From an uncultured Hyphomicrobiales bacterium (lineage in GTDB: Bacteria; Pseudomonadota; Alphaproteobacteria; Rhizobiales; Beijerinckiaceae): DNA of 64,000 nt. The notes below the pieces were generated by a model that did not search any database, was not told the DNA's origin, and saw nothing but the letters and a program-made list of their open reading frames with translations. The DNA lies in the NCBI GenBank assembly GCA_903931945.1, contig CAIZEI010000062.1, forward strand, positions 60,094 to 124,093, given 5' to 3'. This document shows positions 35,784-43,886 of this stretch, in pieces (within the stretch, counting starts at the first letter, position 1; each line of letters starts with the position of its first letter). Position numbers and translations under genes: made by a program.

Positions 35784-35963
35784 ATGATCAGATTTAAAGA
35801 GACGCCGCCCGGCGGCGAGCCCGCCAAGCCAAAACCCGCCAAGCCGGCGCCCCAGCCGGCAGCGACTGCGGAAGAATTGCCGTTGGGCGACGCCACGCCC
35901 GACGATGCGCCCAAGGGAAAAGTCAAAAAGGGTTTTGGCCGCAAGAAGCCGATGGGGCGGTAG
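35784..35963 (+). CDS. Small basic hypothetical protein
   Basis: A 59-residue product from ATG 35784 (MIRFKETPPGGEPAKPKPAK). It has a Pro/Ala/Lys-rich middle and a basic KGKVKKGFGRKKPMGR end. The KKGFGR tail is seen in short uncharacterised Rhizobiales proteins. It is divergent from aspS. The frame is open from 35658 but that part has no coding character. Confidence 0.5.
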   Translation: MIRFKETPPGGEPAKPKPAKPAPQPAATAEELPLGDATPDDAPKGKVKKGFGRKKPMGR

Positions 35964-36011
35964 CGGTCGCCGCAGCAGCGCAGTCAGCGGAACGATAGAG
36001 ACTGTAGATTT

Positions 36012-36039
36012 TTGTAAATTGTAAATTTACTCTTTACAA
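36012..36039. promoter_or_regulatory. Probable HigA operator upstream of higB
   Basis: TTGTAAA (36012-36018) and TTTACAA (36033-36039) flank a perfect 10-bp palindrome GTAAATTTAC (36021-36030), all within 40 bp upstream of the higB ATG. Such AT-rich dyads are where HigA antitoxins autoregulate. Confidence 0.55.
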
Positions 36040-36048
36040 CAAGATGTT

Positions 36049-36327
36049 ATGATCGTAAGCTTCAAACACAAAGGATTGCGCCGATATTTTGAGACTGGCG
36101 ACCGGCGCGCCTTGAATTCGGACCATGTTGAAAAAATCAGCCTGATATTGTTGGTTCTGCAAAGCGCCAACGAAATTGACGTGATGCGCCTGCCCAGCTT
36201 CCGCCTTCACCAGTTCAGTGGCGATCTGAGTGGATTTTGGTCGGTTACCGTTCACGCCAACTGGCGAATTGTTTGCAGATTCGCAGGTGGCGAAGCGTTT
36301 GACGTTGATCTTGCAGACTACCACTGA
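36049..36327 (+). CDS. higB: HigB-type RelE-family toxin
   Basis: A 92-residue toxin of the RelE superfamily: MIVSFKHKGLRRYFETGDRRALNSDHVEKI, LPSFRLHQFSGDLSGFWSVTVHANWRIVCRFAGGEAFDVDLADYH. These match the HigB ribosome-dependent mRNA interferase pattern, with the toxin gene preceding the antitoxin as in higBA. higA starts 9 bp downstream. Confidence 0.92.
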   Translation: MIVSFKHKGLRRYFETGDRRALNSDHVEKISLILLVLQSANEIDVMRLPSFRLHQFSGDLSGFWSVTVHANWRIVCRFAGGEAFDVDLADYH

Positions 36328-36336
36328 GGTTGCGCA

Positions 36337-36630
36337 ATGATGAACCAGATGAAAAACCCTCCCCACCCCGGCCTGCTCGTGAAAAATGAACTGGAAGATA
36401 TGGGCGTTTCCATCGCGGCTGCGGCCACGGCGCTCGGCGTCACGCGGCAGGCGTTGTATAATGTCATCAACGGCAGATCGGGCATTACACCCGAGATGGC
36501 CGTGCGCCTTGCCAAGGGCGTCGGCAGCACCGCAGAGGGATGGTTGCGTATGCAAACAGCCTACGACCTCGCGCGGATCAATCCCGGCAATATCAGGGTG
36601 ACGAAGTTGAGCGGGAACGAGGCGGCGTGA
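36337..36630 (+). CDS. higA: HigA-type XRE antitoxin
   Basis: A 97-residue XRE-family antitoxin: PPHPGLLVKNELEDMGVSIAAAATALGVTRQALYNVINGRSGITPEMAVRLAKGVGSTAEGWLRMQTAYDLAR. The helix-turn-helix is in residues ~30-60, and HPG.L at the N-terminus is typical of HigA. It neutralises HigB and represses the operon. Confidence 0.93.
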   Translation: MMNQMKNPPHPGLLVKNELEDMGVSIAAAATALGVTRQALYNVINGRSGITPEMAVRLAKGVGSTAEGWLRMQTAYDLARINPGNIRVTKLSGNEAA

Positions 36631-36738
36631 GAAGATTTCTCATTCCACAAAATAGTCTTCGTCAACTTTCTTGATTTCGTACGTATCCTTGATTCTGACT
36701 CCGACATTATGGCGGATCATCAGTCGCGCTAATCAGCT

Positions 36739-37113
36739 TCAGGTTCGGGCGACTTCGACCGAAACTTTGCGCTTCCGGCGTGCCGCCTTTGTTCGTTTGT
36801 CGAGACTATCGAAGCCAGAGACCATGACGGGCTTGCGGTCAGGAAACTCAACAACAAGCCGCAGCTTGCCGCCCATGGCCTCGACATAAGAGCGCAACGT
36901 CGAAAGCAGGAAGTCGCTTCGCTTTTCGATTCGCGACACGCCATCCTGAGAAATGTGCAGGGCTTCCGCCATGCGCTCTTGCGTGAGTTCGTGCGCCTTG
37001 CGCAGATCGCGCAGCGTCATCTCGTCTTCAATCAGACGCGCTGCCTGCGTTTCGATTTCATCCCGTTGATCGAGGGGAAGGCCCTTGATCACATCGTTCA
37101 ATGTTCTTGCCAT
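36739..37113 (-). CDS. XRE-family antitoxin of a second HigBA-like module
   Basis: A 124-residue protein from ATG 37113 (MARTLNDVIKGLPLDQRDEI). A helix-turn-helix lies at ~35-75 (LRDLRKAHELTQERMAEALHISQDGVSRIEKRSDFLLSTLRSYVEAMGGKLRLVVEFPD). The GGKL.L..EFPD segment is typical of antitoxins paired with Gp49-like toxins. Its toxin gene ends 1-2 bp upstream. The 105 bp between this gene and higA holds only a 26-codon frame. Confidence 0.88.
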   Translation of the reverse strand: MARTLNDVIKGLPLDQRDEIETQAARLIEDEMTLRDLRKAHELTQERMAEALHISQDGVSRIEKRSDFLLSTLRSYVEAMGGKLRLVVEFPDRKPVMVSGFDSLDKRTKAARRKRKVSVEVART

Positions 37114-37114
37114 G

Positions 37115-37474
37115 TCATGGCCCTTTCTTTTGTTGCGCCAGATGCTCGTCAAATCGTTCATCCGCCGTTGCAATCAGCGTTCGGTAAAACCGCTTCTGAC
37201 TTCCGCCCGATTTGTCGGCGGCCACGAGGATCACGGCTTGCCGAAGCGTGTCGAAGGCGAAGGCCGCGCGCCACACACCGTTGGCGGCCTCGAAACGCAA
37301 TTCTTTCATATTGGCGTGTTTTGAATCGTTCAGCGTGTCCACATGCGGACGCGCAAGTTGCGGTCCGAAGGTTTCGAGCATCCGCGCCCTGGCGAGCAGC
37401 GCCGTTTGCACAGCACGCGGAAATGCTGAAAACTCGGTGTCGAATGCCTCGTGAAGGATCACACTCCATGTCAT
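37115..37474 (-). CDS. RelE/Gp49-like toxin
   Basis: A 119-residue protein from ATG 37474 (MTWSVILHEAFDTEFSAFP). It contains LETFGPQLARPHVDTLNDSKHANMKELRFEAANGVWRAAFAFDTLRQAVILVAADKSGGSQKRFYRTLIATADERFDEHL, the pattern of phage-derived Gp49-like HigB toxins. It precedes and nearly overlaps its XRE antitoxin gene and is convergent with the higBA pair to the left. Confidence 0.88.
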   Translation of the reverse strand: MTWSVILHEAFDTEFSAFPRAVQTALLARARMLETFGPQLARPHVDTLNDSKHANMKELRFEAANGVWRAAFAFDTLRQAVILVAADKSGGSQKRFYRTLIATADERFDEHLAQQKKGP

Positions 37475-37494
37475 TTGTGAGAATGTAGCACAAC

Positions 37495-37520
37495 AAAACA
37501 TGTTTTAAAAGACATGTTTC
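37495..37520. promoter_or_regulatory. Probable operator of the second toxin-antitoxin module
   Basis: A perfect 12-bp palindrome AAAACATGTTTT (37495-37506) is followed by a second ACATGTTT (37512-37519), about 20 bp upstream of the toxin ATG. Two ACATGT sites in an AT-rich patch fit XRE-antitoxin autoregulation. Confidence 0.5.
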
Positions 37521-37609
37521 CGCAAATCACTCAAATCCGGTGACGGGTTCAGCTCTGCCGTTTCAATCGGTTCGCATATCCTCCGGCGTCCCGAATAGGC
37601 AAAACATCC

Positions 37610-38650
37610 CTACCGGCACCCCTTCAACACACTCGCCTTGTTTTCAATCTCGAACGGCCCGAGCGCGCGCGCTGCATCCGCCGCCAGCGCATCATCGACA
37701 TAGCGTTCGTCCGGAGCGTCCTTTTCAACAAAACCCTCTTTTTTATAGAGGCGCCTGATGTCGGCAAGACTGGCGTGATTGACCGCGCCATCGGGATCGC
37801 GCGATTGCCAATCGATGGCGTCGAGTTGCGCACGGTCCTTGCCAATGCCATTGGCGACCATCATGTCGAGCATTGCGCCACGGTTGGCGCCGTGGTGATA
37901 GGCTTGGCAATAATCGCGCCCGGCGCGCACCAGAGCCTGCACCACCTTGCCAGCGATATCGCGATTGTTCCTGATCCAGTCGGCGCTCGCCAGATAGGCC
38001 AGACTCGTCATCGGCAGATCCCTGATATAGCCCTCCTCCGGGTCGATCCAGGGCACGGCGATGTTCTGCGCCACGGCAAAATCGCTGAACGGCGCAACCA
38101 TCAACGCAACGTCGAGCGCCTTGCTGGCCAGCGCCGGCGCCATTTGCGTAAAGCCGAGCGGCTTCACATTCACATCGGCCAGACTCATGCCGACGCTTTC
38201 CATCAACGCGCCAAGTTCATAGACTGACAGCGCGCCAACGCCGCTGACCGCGACATTGCGGCCCTTGAGATCGCGCGGCGTATGAATTTCGTCCTTCAAA
38301 TCCGCCCGCACCAGAAAATTGTGATGCACGGGCGTCGAGCCGCTTTCGAGCGCCATGACGACAGGCAGACCCTGCCCCACCGCATTGAAAAACCCGGCGT
38401 TGATACCGCCCTGCGCCAGTTGAATCTGGTCTGTCGCCAGCAACGACATCGCCTTGCTCAATGTGTCTATGGATTCGATGCGCACATCGACGCCGGCGTC
38501 ACGGAAATAGCCTTTTTCCAGCGCCCAGAAATTGGCGACCGACGGCACGCTCAGCACCGTGGCGATCGTGACAACGCTCTTTTTTTGTGCATGCGCGGGC
38601 AAGGCGAATCCGCCCAGCGCCAGCGCCAATCCCAGAGCCCCAGCTTTCAT
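37610..38650 (-). CDS. ABC transporter substrate-binding protein (SsuA/NMT1-like)
   Basis: A 346-residue periplasmic protein. ATG 38650 is chosen because GGAG lies 6 bp upstream; an ATG two codons earlier is possible. The signal peptide is MKAGALGLALALGGFALPAHAQ. The mature part has VLSVPSVANFWALEKGYFRDAGVDVRIESI and the bilobed nitrate/sulfonate/taurine-type fold. No permease or ATPase genes are adjacent. A Bug receptor gene lies just upstream. The ligand cannot be assigned. Confidence 0.85.
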   Translation of the reverse strand: MKAGALGLALALGGFALPAHAQKKSVVTIATVLSVPSVANFWALEKGYFRDAGVDVRIESIDTLSKAMSLLATDQIQLAQGGINAGFFNAVGQGLPVVMALESGSTPVHHNFLVRADLKDEIHTPRDLKGRNVAVSGVGALSVYELGALMESVGMSLADVNVKPLGFTQMAPALASKALDVALMVAPFSDFAVAQNIAVPWIDPEEGYIRDLPMTSLAYLASADWIRNNRDIAGKVVQALVRAGRDYCQAYHHGANRGAMLDMMVANGIGKDRAQLDAIDWQSRDPDGAVNHASLADIRRLYKKEGFVEKDAPDERYVDDALAADAARALGPFEIENKASVLKGCR

Positions 38651-38667
38651 CGCCATCTCCACAGGGT

Positions 38668-39639
38668 CTACAATTGTTCGATATGCGCGTCGGCGACGAC
38701 TTTGGTCCATTTGACGACCTCCGCCGCCACTTTGGCCCTGAATTCCTCGCCGCTCGTGGGGACGACATCGCTGCCAAGGCCGCGCAATTTTGCAACCATC
38801 TCGGGATCGGCCAAAACCTCGCGCATGATCGCATTCAACCGCAGCGCAAGCTCCGGCGGCAACCCGGCAGGCGCGGCAAGCCCGAGCCAGGAGTTGCATT
38901 CATAGCCGGGCACGCCGCCTTCGGCGATGGTGGGCGTATCGGGCATGGCGAAAAACCGCTTCGAGCCTGTTGTCGCCAGGGCCCGCAACTGGCGCGCGCG
39001 CACGGGCTCCAGCAGCACGCTTGGCGTATCGATAATCAGATCGAGCCGTTCGCCGATGACATCCAGCATCCCCTCCTGCCCGCCCTTGTAGGGCACAGGC
39101 TTAATTGGGATATGCGCCAGCGCCGCCAGCAGCTCGCCCGCCATATGCTGGCCGCTGCCATTGCCGACATTGGCGCAAAGCAACGGGTTCGGCGATGTCT
39201 TTGCATAATCGATCAACCCGGCGATGGACGCCACGGGGTGCTCGTTGTAAGTCGCCAGAATAAAAGGATATTCCGTCATCAGGCTGATCCAGGTAAAATC
39301 CTCAACTGTCCGATAGGCGAGATGCTTGTAAATCGCCGCCGAGACAGGATGCCCGCCCGGCAGCACCGCGAGGATCGAGCCGTCGGGTCTGGCTCGCGCT
39401 GCATAGCCGGCCGCCAGCGTGCCGCCCGCGCCCGGCCTCGGCTCGACAACAAATTGCGCGCCGAGTTTCCGGGTCAAGGCTTCGGCCAGAATGCGCGAGA
39501 CAATGTCGGCATTGCCGCCCGCAGCAAAGCCATGCACGATCGTGACCGCCCCCTCGGGCCAGGCCGCGCGCGCAAGAATCGGCATGGCGACGGCGGCGGC
39601 GCCTGCAAGGACGGCGCGGCGGTTGATTCTGGCTGACAT
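38668..39639 (-). CDS. Bug/TctC-type solute receptor
   Basis: A 323-residue tripartite-tricarboxylate-type binding protein with a Tat-like/Sec signal (MSARINRRAVLAGAAAVAMP). Typical motifs are GFAAGGNADIVSRILAEAL, VVEPRPGAGGTLAAGYAARARPDGSILAVLPG and VPYKGGQEGMLDVIGERLDLI. No TctA/TctB membrane genes are nearby, as usual for orphan Bug proteins. It lies 17 bp before the SsuA-like gene and downstream of a class II aldolase, suggesting a carboxylate-using unit. Confidence 0.92.
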   Translation of the reverse strand: MSARINRRAVLAGAAAVAMPILARAAWPEGAVTIVHGFAAGGNADIVSRILAEALTRKLGAQFVVEPRPGAGGTLAAGYAARARPDGSILAVLPGGHPVSAAIYKHLAYRTVEDFTWISLMTEYPFILATYNEHPVASIAGLIDYAKTSPNPLLCANVGNGSGQHMAGELLAALAHIPIKPVPYKGGQEGMLDVIGERLDLIIDTPSVLLEPVRARQLRALATTGSKRFFAMPDTPTIAEGGVPGYECNSWLGLAAPAGLPPELALRLNAIMREVLADPEMVAKLRGLGSDVVPTSGEEFRAKVAAEVVKWTKVVADAHIEQL

Positions 39640-39679
39640 GGCGTTTCCCCCGTTTGCGGTCTGCAGGAACTGGCCGACT

Positions 39680-40402
39680 TTATTTGGCCTGAAAATAACC
39701 GCGCATGATATTCATGCGCTCCTGCGCGCGAATTCGCCGCGTCGCTGCGCTCACCATGACGCTTTCGCGATCCTTGACATCGGCTTGCGTGAGGATCGGC
39801 TGCTTGTGCGCGCCCACCGCCTGAATCATCGTGCGCGCAGCGATTTCAAGCTCGGCGGCGGCATAATTCATTTCATCGAGCGTGGCGCCGAAAATCACCG
39901 TGCCGTGATATTTCAGAACGCAGGCCTGCCGCTTGCCAATGATATCGACCATTTCATTGGCGGTTTTCTTGTCGACAATCTTGTGCGCGACTTCCGGACG
40001 GGGATCGACGGCGAGTTCCTTGTAAAACGCCGAGGTCTCGCGCGTCAGCGGCTCCATCTCGATGCCCAGAGAAACCATCAGCGTGGAATCGGAGGGATGC
40101 GCATGAATAACCGCGTTGATGTGGGGATGCGCAGCGTAGATCTGCGTATGGATCGGCCACTCATCGCAGGAGGTCAGTGGCGTCATGGGGCCATCGACAC
40201 GTTGGCCCTCGTAATTGTATTCAACCAGATCGTCCTCGGTGAGGGTCAGCCAGTTCACCGGGCGCGGCTTCAGCAGGATGCGATCGCCGCCCAGCCGCGC
40301 GCTGATATGGCCAGCAAGGCCAAGCCCGGCGGCGCCGGTGCGATAGGCCAACTGACAGGCGCGCACAACCGCCGAACGAATTTCCTTGTTTGAGGCTGAC
40401 AT
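39680..40402 (-). CDS. Class II aldolase/adducin family protein
   Basis: A 240-residue protein with the zinc-binding HxH (His100, His102 in VIHAHPSDST) and a later His in KYHGTVIFG. The early GLAGHISARL and VNWLTLTEDDLVEYN are conserved. Members include L-fuculose-phosphate aldolase and related decarboxylases; the substrate is not evident. It is first of a leftward unit with a Bug receptor and an SsuA-like protein. Confidence 0.9.
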   Translation of the reverse strand: MSASNKEIRSAVVRACQLAYRTGAAGLGLAGHISARLGGDRILLKPRPVNWLTLTEDDLVEYNYEGQRVDGPMTPLTSCDEWPIHTQIYAAHPHINAVIHAHPSDSTLMVSLGIEMEPLTRETSAFYKELAVDPRPEVAHKIVDKKTANEMVDIIGKRQACVLKYHGTVIFGATLDEMNYAAAELEIAARTMIQAVGAHKQPILTQADVKDRESVMVSAATRRIRAQERMNIMRGYFQAK

Positions 40403-40626
40403 CTGTTCCTCCCGCGCTCCCCAGAGCTTTCAGCCACGACTGATAGGGCGCCGGAGGGCGTCAGGGCAATGGCGGAAACAGTGGGGACAGGATGGCTTTG
40501 CGCGCCCGGGCGCGGAAGAGGGGGAGATAATGGCGCAAAGTTGGATCGCATTTCCACTTTTGCAGTCCCGGCAAGATGGAACGGCGCATAAAGGGAAACG
40601 TATATTATTGATTTTATTGCGAAGAA

Positions 40627-40703
<77 letters not shown>

Positions 40704-40811
40704 GAACGTTCGGGCCCCGTTCGCGATGCGGCGCGCCGGGATGCAGCCGGATAAGGCAGTCGCACCGGCAAGTCAAGAACATGCAGGATCAAATCACCTG
40801 GTTGGCGAAAT

Positions 40812-41519
40812 TCAGAACTTGTCAACGCCAAGCCGCCATTTGCGCAGTTCATTCGGGGTGATGATATGAATCTCGCTCGGACTGATCCGTTCAGCCTGCG
40901 CGATCAAATCGCGGCTGACGCCCATGGACGCGGCGTAACCGGACAGGCGGGCGACCATCTCGGGCGTGCTGAAGCGGGCCTGGCTCTTGACCTCAAGCGT
41001 ATTGAGATCGCGCTCGTATTCCTCAAAGGACATGCGGTGTATGCCGATCCGCGAACCTGGCGGCGCCACCCGCTTCACGCCGCCCAGAAAGGCGTAGACA
41101 CAGGCGGAATAGCAGCTGCCGGTCAGCACGCCATCCATGCTGGCGTGCGCGACGACAACCGCAACGCCCGTCTTGCGGAACATCTCGCCAAGTTGCATCG
41201 ACGCGACCACCGAACCGCCCGGCGAATGGATCAGCACGATGCTGCGCAGCCGGGGATCGTCGATATTTCTTTTCACGAACTCAAAAAACTTCTGCGGCGT
41301 CGAGGCCATGATTTCCCCGGTCGCGCCGATGACTTCCGGGCAGTGGCGTCCACAGGCCATCTGATCGCCAAACGGCGCCAGCCGGAATTCCATCTCTCCC
41401 GCAATGCCGGGAGCGACGACAGCCATCCCTAAAAAGCCTGCGAGGCCTACACTGCGCCACATACGCCGCGCCGCTTGCAACAATCTGGATGGCATGGAAA
41501 ACAGCGCCTCGCGACTCAT
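40812..41519 (-). CDS. ClpP-like periplasmic protein (COG3904-type)
   Basis: A 235-residue protein with an N-terminal signal (RMWRSVGLAGFLGMAVVAPGIAG). It carries a ClpP/crotonase-like fold: IVLIHSPGGSVVASMQLGEMFR forms the oxyanion glycines, GSCYSACVYAFLGGVKR holds the candidate Ser, and IGIHRMSF a His. Similar proteins are annotated as putative secreted serine proteases or hypothetical. The target is unknown. Confidence 0.75.
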   Translation of the reverse strand: MSREALFSMPSRLLQAARRMWRSVGLAGFLGMAVVAPGIAGEMEFRLAPFGDQMACGRHCPEVIGATGEIMASTPQKFFEFVKRNIDDPRLRSIVLIHSPGGSVVASMQLGEMFRKTGVAVVVAHASMDGVLTGSCYSACVYAFLGGVKRVAPPGSRIGIHRMSFEEYERDLNTLEVKSQARFSTPEMVARLSGYAASMGVSRDLIAQAERISPSEIHIITPNELRKWRLGVDKF

Positions 41520-41562
41520 TCGCTATCATACAATCAATTGCATAGTTCGAGAAGCCGGTCGA

Positions 41563-42483
41563 TCACGTTCGCAGGCTGGCCGCCAGCGCCCTGTCATAGA
41601 AACTTTCGTCGATATAGGCGCCCGTGTTTTCAAGCCTGGCGTCGCGCCCCTCGGTCAACGCCCGCGTCGCCAGCATGTTGGCAAAGCCAGTCCTGTCAAG
41701 CCGGCCTTGCGGCGTGAAACCGAATCCAGGGTCCACAATCTGCCGCCAGGCAAGATCAGCCGTCGCCGCGTTGAGGCGCAAGCGCGCGGCAAGCATAGCC
41801 GTCATCGCGCCGGCATGGGCAGGGTCAGCGATGAAAACCAGCGATTCGAGATAGGCGGAAATATAGGCTTCAACAAGCCCGCCATGTTCCCTCGCAAACG
41901 AGCGCATCAGAAAGGCGCCGCCCGCCTGATAGGGCCCGAGCAGGTCCACCATGCGGCCAAGGCTTTTCATTCCGCCAAGCAGGGCCTGCGATGAAAAGGG
42001 CGGGTTCAGGACTGCGCCGGCATAGGCGACATTGTCCATCAACGCGCGGAAACGCCGCGCCGAATTGCCGGCGGCGTGAATGGCGTAGTCGCGCGAGGCC
42101 TCAAGTCCCGCGCGCGCCAGCAATTGTCTGGCTTGCAGGGCATAGGCAGTGTCGGGAGCGTCCACGAGCAAGGTCTTGCCGCGAAAATCCGCAAAGGAGT
42201 GGATGTCCGGCCGGACGATAAAATCATTCATGCCGCTTTCCCCGCCCATGACGATGATGACGTCATGGCCCGCCAGGATCATCGCGAGGGCGTTATCGAC
42301 GGCCGATTGCGCGATATCGATTTCGCCCCGCGCCAGCTTTTCACGCTGCGCGGTGGAGCTTTCGGTTTCCTCGATGTGGAGATCCAGCCCGTGGCGTTCG
42401 AACAGGCCGAAATCCCGACCCGCCCAGAGCGGCAGAGCCTTGGCGTTGGGAAACGTGCTGACGCGAAGCGGTTGCAAGGACAT
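41563..42483 (-). CDS. NMT1/THI5-like substrate-binding protein
   Basis: A 306-residue bilobed binding-protein fold: LRVSTFPNAKALPLWAGRDFGLFERHGLDLHIEETESST, LARGEIDIAQSAVDNALAMILAG, FRGKTLLVDAPDTAYALQARQLL. No signal peptide is visible at this start, and none appears upstream in frame. It may therefore be cytoplasmic, exported by another route, or mis-started. There are no transporter genes beside it. The ligand is unknown. Confidence 0.78.
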   Translation of the reverse strand: MSLQPLRVSTFPNAKALPLWAGRDFGLFERHGLDLHIEETESSTAQREKLARGEIDIAQSAVDNALAMILAGHDVIIVMGGESGMNDFIVRPDIHSFADFRGKTLLVDAPDTAYALQARQLLARAGLEASRDYAIHAAGNSARRFRALMDNVAYAGAVLNPPFSSQALLGGMKSLGRMVDLLGPYQAGGAFLMRSFAREHGGLVEAYISAYLESLVFIADPAHAGAMTAMLAARLRLNAATADLAWRQIVDPGFGFTPQGRLDRTGFANMLATRALTEGRDARLENTGAYIDESFYDRALAASLRT

Positions 42484-42840
42484 GGTCTGTCAGCCCGTGT
42501 GTTCCGGACGCCTTTGCTCGCGATCGCCCAACCGCCTGCCAGAAGCTGCGCCTCAAAACTCCGGCGTTCGGGGCCGGAGTCCAGACGTCGCCCGGGGAGC
42601 TTCCAGTCGTCGGGTATAAATAACCGAGATTTGGTAAACGCAAGACTTTTGAGAAATTTCGTTGAGCCTTGCGCCGCAAGGGCGTTTCGTTCTCGAAAGA
42701 TATGTCTGAAAGTTCAGGCAAAAAACGTGGTGCGCGCACCCCTTCTCCCGTGAAACGGGAGAAGGTGGCCGAAGGCCGGATGAGGGCGGCGCGGCGCGCG
42801 CTTATCTTGACGCGAAATCCGCCCCGCATCAGCATGAGCC
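42484..42840. other. Intergenic region with palindromic repeat
   Basis: 357 bp upstream of the NMT1-like gene. It should contain that gene's leftward promoter and holds the first copy of the palindromic repeat (42741-42786). I see no gene. Confidence 0.5.
42741..42786 (+). repeat. Palindromic intergenic repeat, copy 1
   Basis: CCTTCTCCCG...CGGGAGAAGG forms stem 1, GGCC-GAA-GGCC forms stem 2, and the unit ends GGATGAGGG. It is one of three copies in 650 bp. Confidence 0.85.
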
Positions 42841-43203
42841 ATGCCGCGCCGTCCAACCACGACATCAACACCGCCATTCGCGCGAACGCTGCGAAAGCGC
42901 ATGACGATAGCGGAAACAATCTTGTGGCGCGCGCTGCGCGGATCGCGTTTCGAAGGCCATAAATTCAGGCGGCAAGTTCCCGTTGGTAAATACATCGCCG
43001 ATTTTCTTTGCGCCGAAGGCAAGCTGATTGTTGAACTTGATGGGGAACCGCATGACGCGCTGGAGCAGAAAGTTCACGACGCGCGCCGGACGATCTGATT
43101 GCATTCGCAGGGCTATCGCGTGCTGCGCATCCCCAACGACATTGTGATCGGCGGGTGCGACATTGCTTTGGCGCTTGTGCGAAACGCATTGGCGGCGAAG
43201 TAG
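42841..43203 (+). pseudogene. DUF559 endonuclease-like protein with in-frame TGA
   Basis: A 121-codon frame: TLRKRMTIAETILWRALRGSRFEGHKFRRQVPVGKYIADFLCAEGKLIVELDGEPHD is the DUF559 core, a PD-(D/E)XK/Vsr-like fold with Asp and the E-x-D (VELDGEPH) acidic residues. A TGA at 43096-43098 (codon 86) replaces the expected hydrophobic residue (Trp by one base). The frame continues LHSQGYRVLRIPNDIVIGG to a TAG at 43203, matching the family end. Many DUF559 proteins are orphan mobile genes. Repeat copies 1 and 2 flank it closely. Confidence 0.8.
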
Positions 43204-43225
43204 CGACTGCTGTCGCGGACGCGTC

Positions 43226-43273
43226 CCTTCTCCTGCTGCGCGGGAGAAGGTGGGCCGAAGGCCCGGATGAGGG
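43226..43273 (+). repeat. Palindromic intergenic repeat, copy 2
   Basis: CCTTCTCC...GGGAGAAGG, then GGGCC-GAA-GGCCC, then GGATGAGGG. It has the same orientation as copy 1 and lies 22 bp after the DUF559 frame. Confidence 0.85.
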
Positions 43274-43340
43274 CGCCAAAGGCAGGGGCTCCCATTGATG
43301 GAGGCCAACCGCTTACCGATAATTGTCCGCGTGGCGCGGC

Positions 43341-43393
43341 CCTCATCCGACCCTGCTACGCAGGGCCACCTTCTCCCGTTTCACGGGAGAAGG
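43341..43393 (-). repeat. Palindromic intergenic repeat, copy 3 (inverted)
   Basis: The reverse complement begins CCTTCTCCCGTGAAACGGGA exactly as copy 1, but stem 2 is CCCTGC-GTA-GCAGGG. The changed bases keep the pairing. It lies immediately upstream of the truncated recombinase. Confidence 0.85.
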
Positions 43394-43429
43394 AGCCGCG
43401 CGTCATCGTTGTTGTTTCTTTTCGCTATC

Positions 43430-43753
43430 GTCAAAAAGATCATCGACGCGGGCGGACAATTTCTCAGCCTTGCCGAACCATGGGCGGACACATCGACCAG
43501 CACAGGCAGGCTTATGATTGCCGTGCTTGGCGGACTGGCGGACGTTGAGCGTGATTTAATCCGCACGCGCACCGGCGAAGGCCGCGCCCGCGCCAGATTG
43601 CGCGGCCAGCACATGGGGCGACCGCCTGAAATGACGGCGGCGCAGAAGCAGGAAGCGCGGCGCAGACGCAAGGATGGCGAATCCGTCGCCGACCTCGCGC
43701 GCTCATATGGAGTGTCGCCAGCGGCAATTTACCGATCCACGGCGGCGACATGA
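43430..43753 (+). pseudogene. Serine recombinase (invertase/resolvase), 5'-truncated
   Basis: The last ~107 codons of a Pin/resolvase-type serine recombinase: IIDAGGQFLSLAEPWADTSTSTGRLMIAVLGGLADVERDLIRTRTGEGRARARLRGQHMGRPPEMT, followed by a C-terminal helix-turn-helix (EARRRRKDGESVADLARSYGVSPAAIYRS). The N-terminal catalytic Ser domain is absent; upstream is palindromic repeat copy 3. The open frame starts at 43295, but its first part translates the repeat. Confidence 0.85.
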
Positions 43754-43886
43754 CCGCTTAGCGACCTATTGCGAACAAGGCGGGCGGAATGGATTTTCGC
43801 CTGCCCTTGTCGCTGAATGACCTAAAGAGACATTAACCGGCAAAAAAATGCCGACAACTGCCCGAAGGAGGTCATGCTATCCGACG

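Noticed and set aside
33851..35797. 648-codon open frame antisense to aspS
   Set aside because: It mirrors a fully conserved aspS, and its Arg/His-rich product has no family motifs; it is an effect of high GC at third codon positions.
36640..36720. 26-codon frame after the second antitoxin (MIRHNVGVRIKDTYEIKKVD...)
   Set aside because: It has plausible composition but no ribosome site and is too short to support; it might be a gene-end remnant.
42741..43393. Possible CRISPR array
   Set aside because: Three repeat copies have irregular spacing and mixed orientation and flank genes; they are palindromic intergenic repeats, not a CRISPR array, and there are no cas genes.
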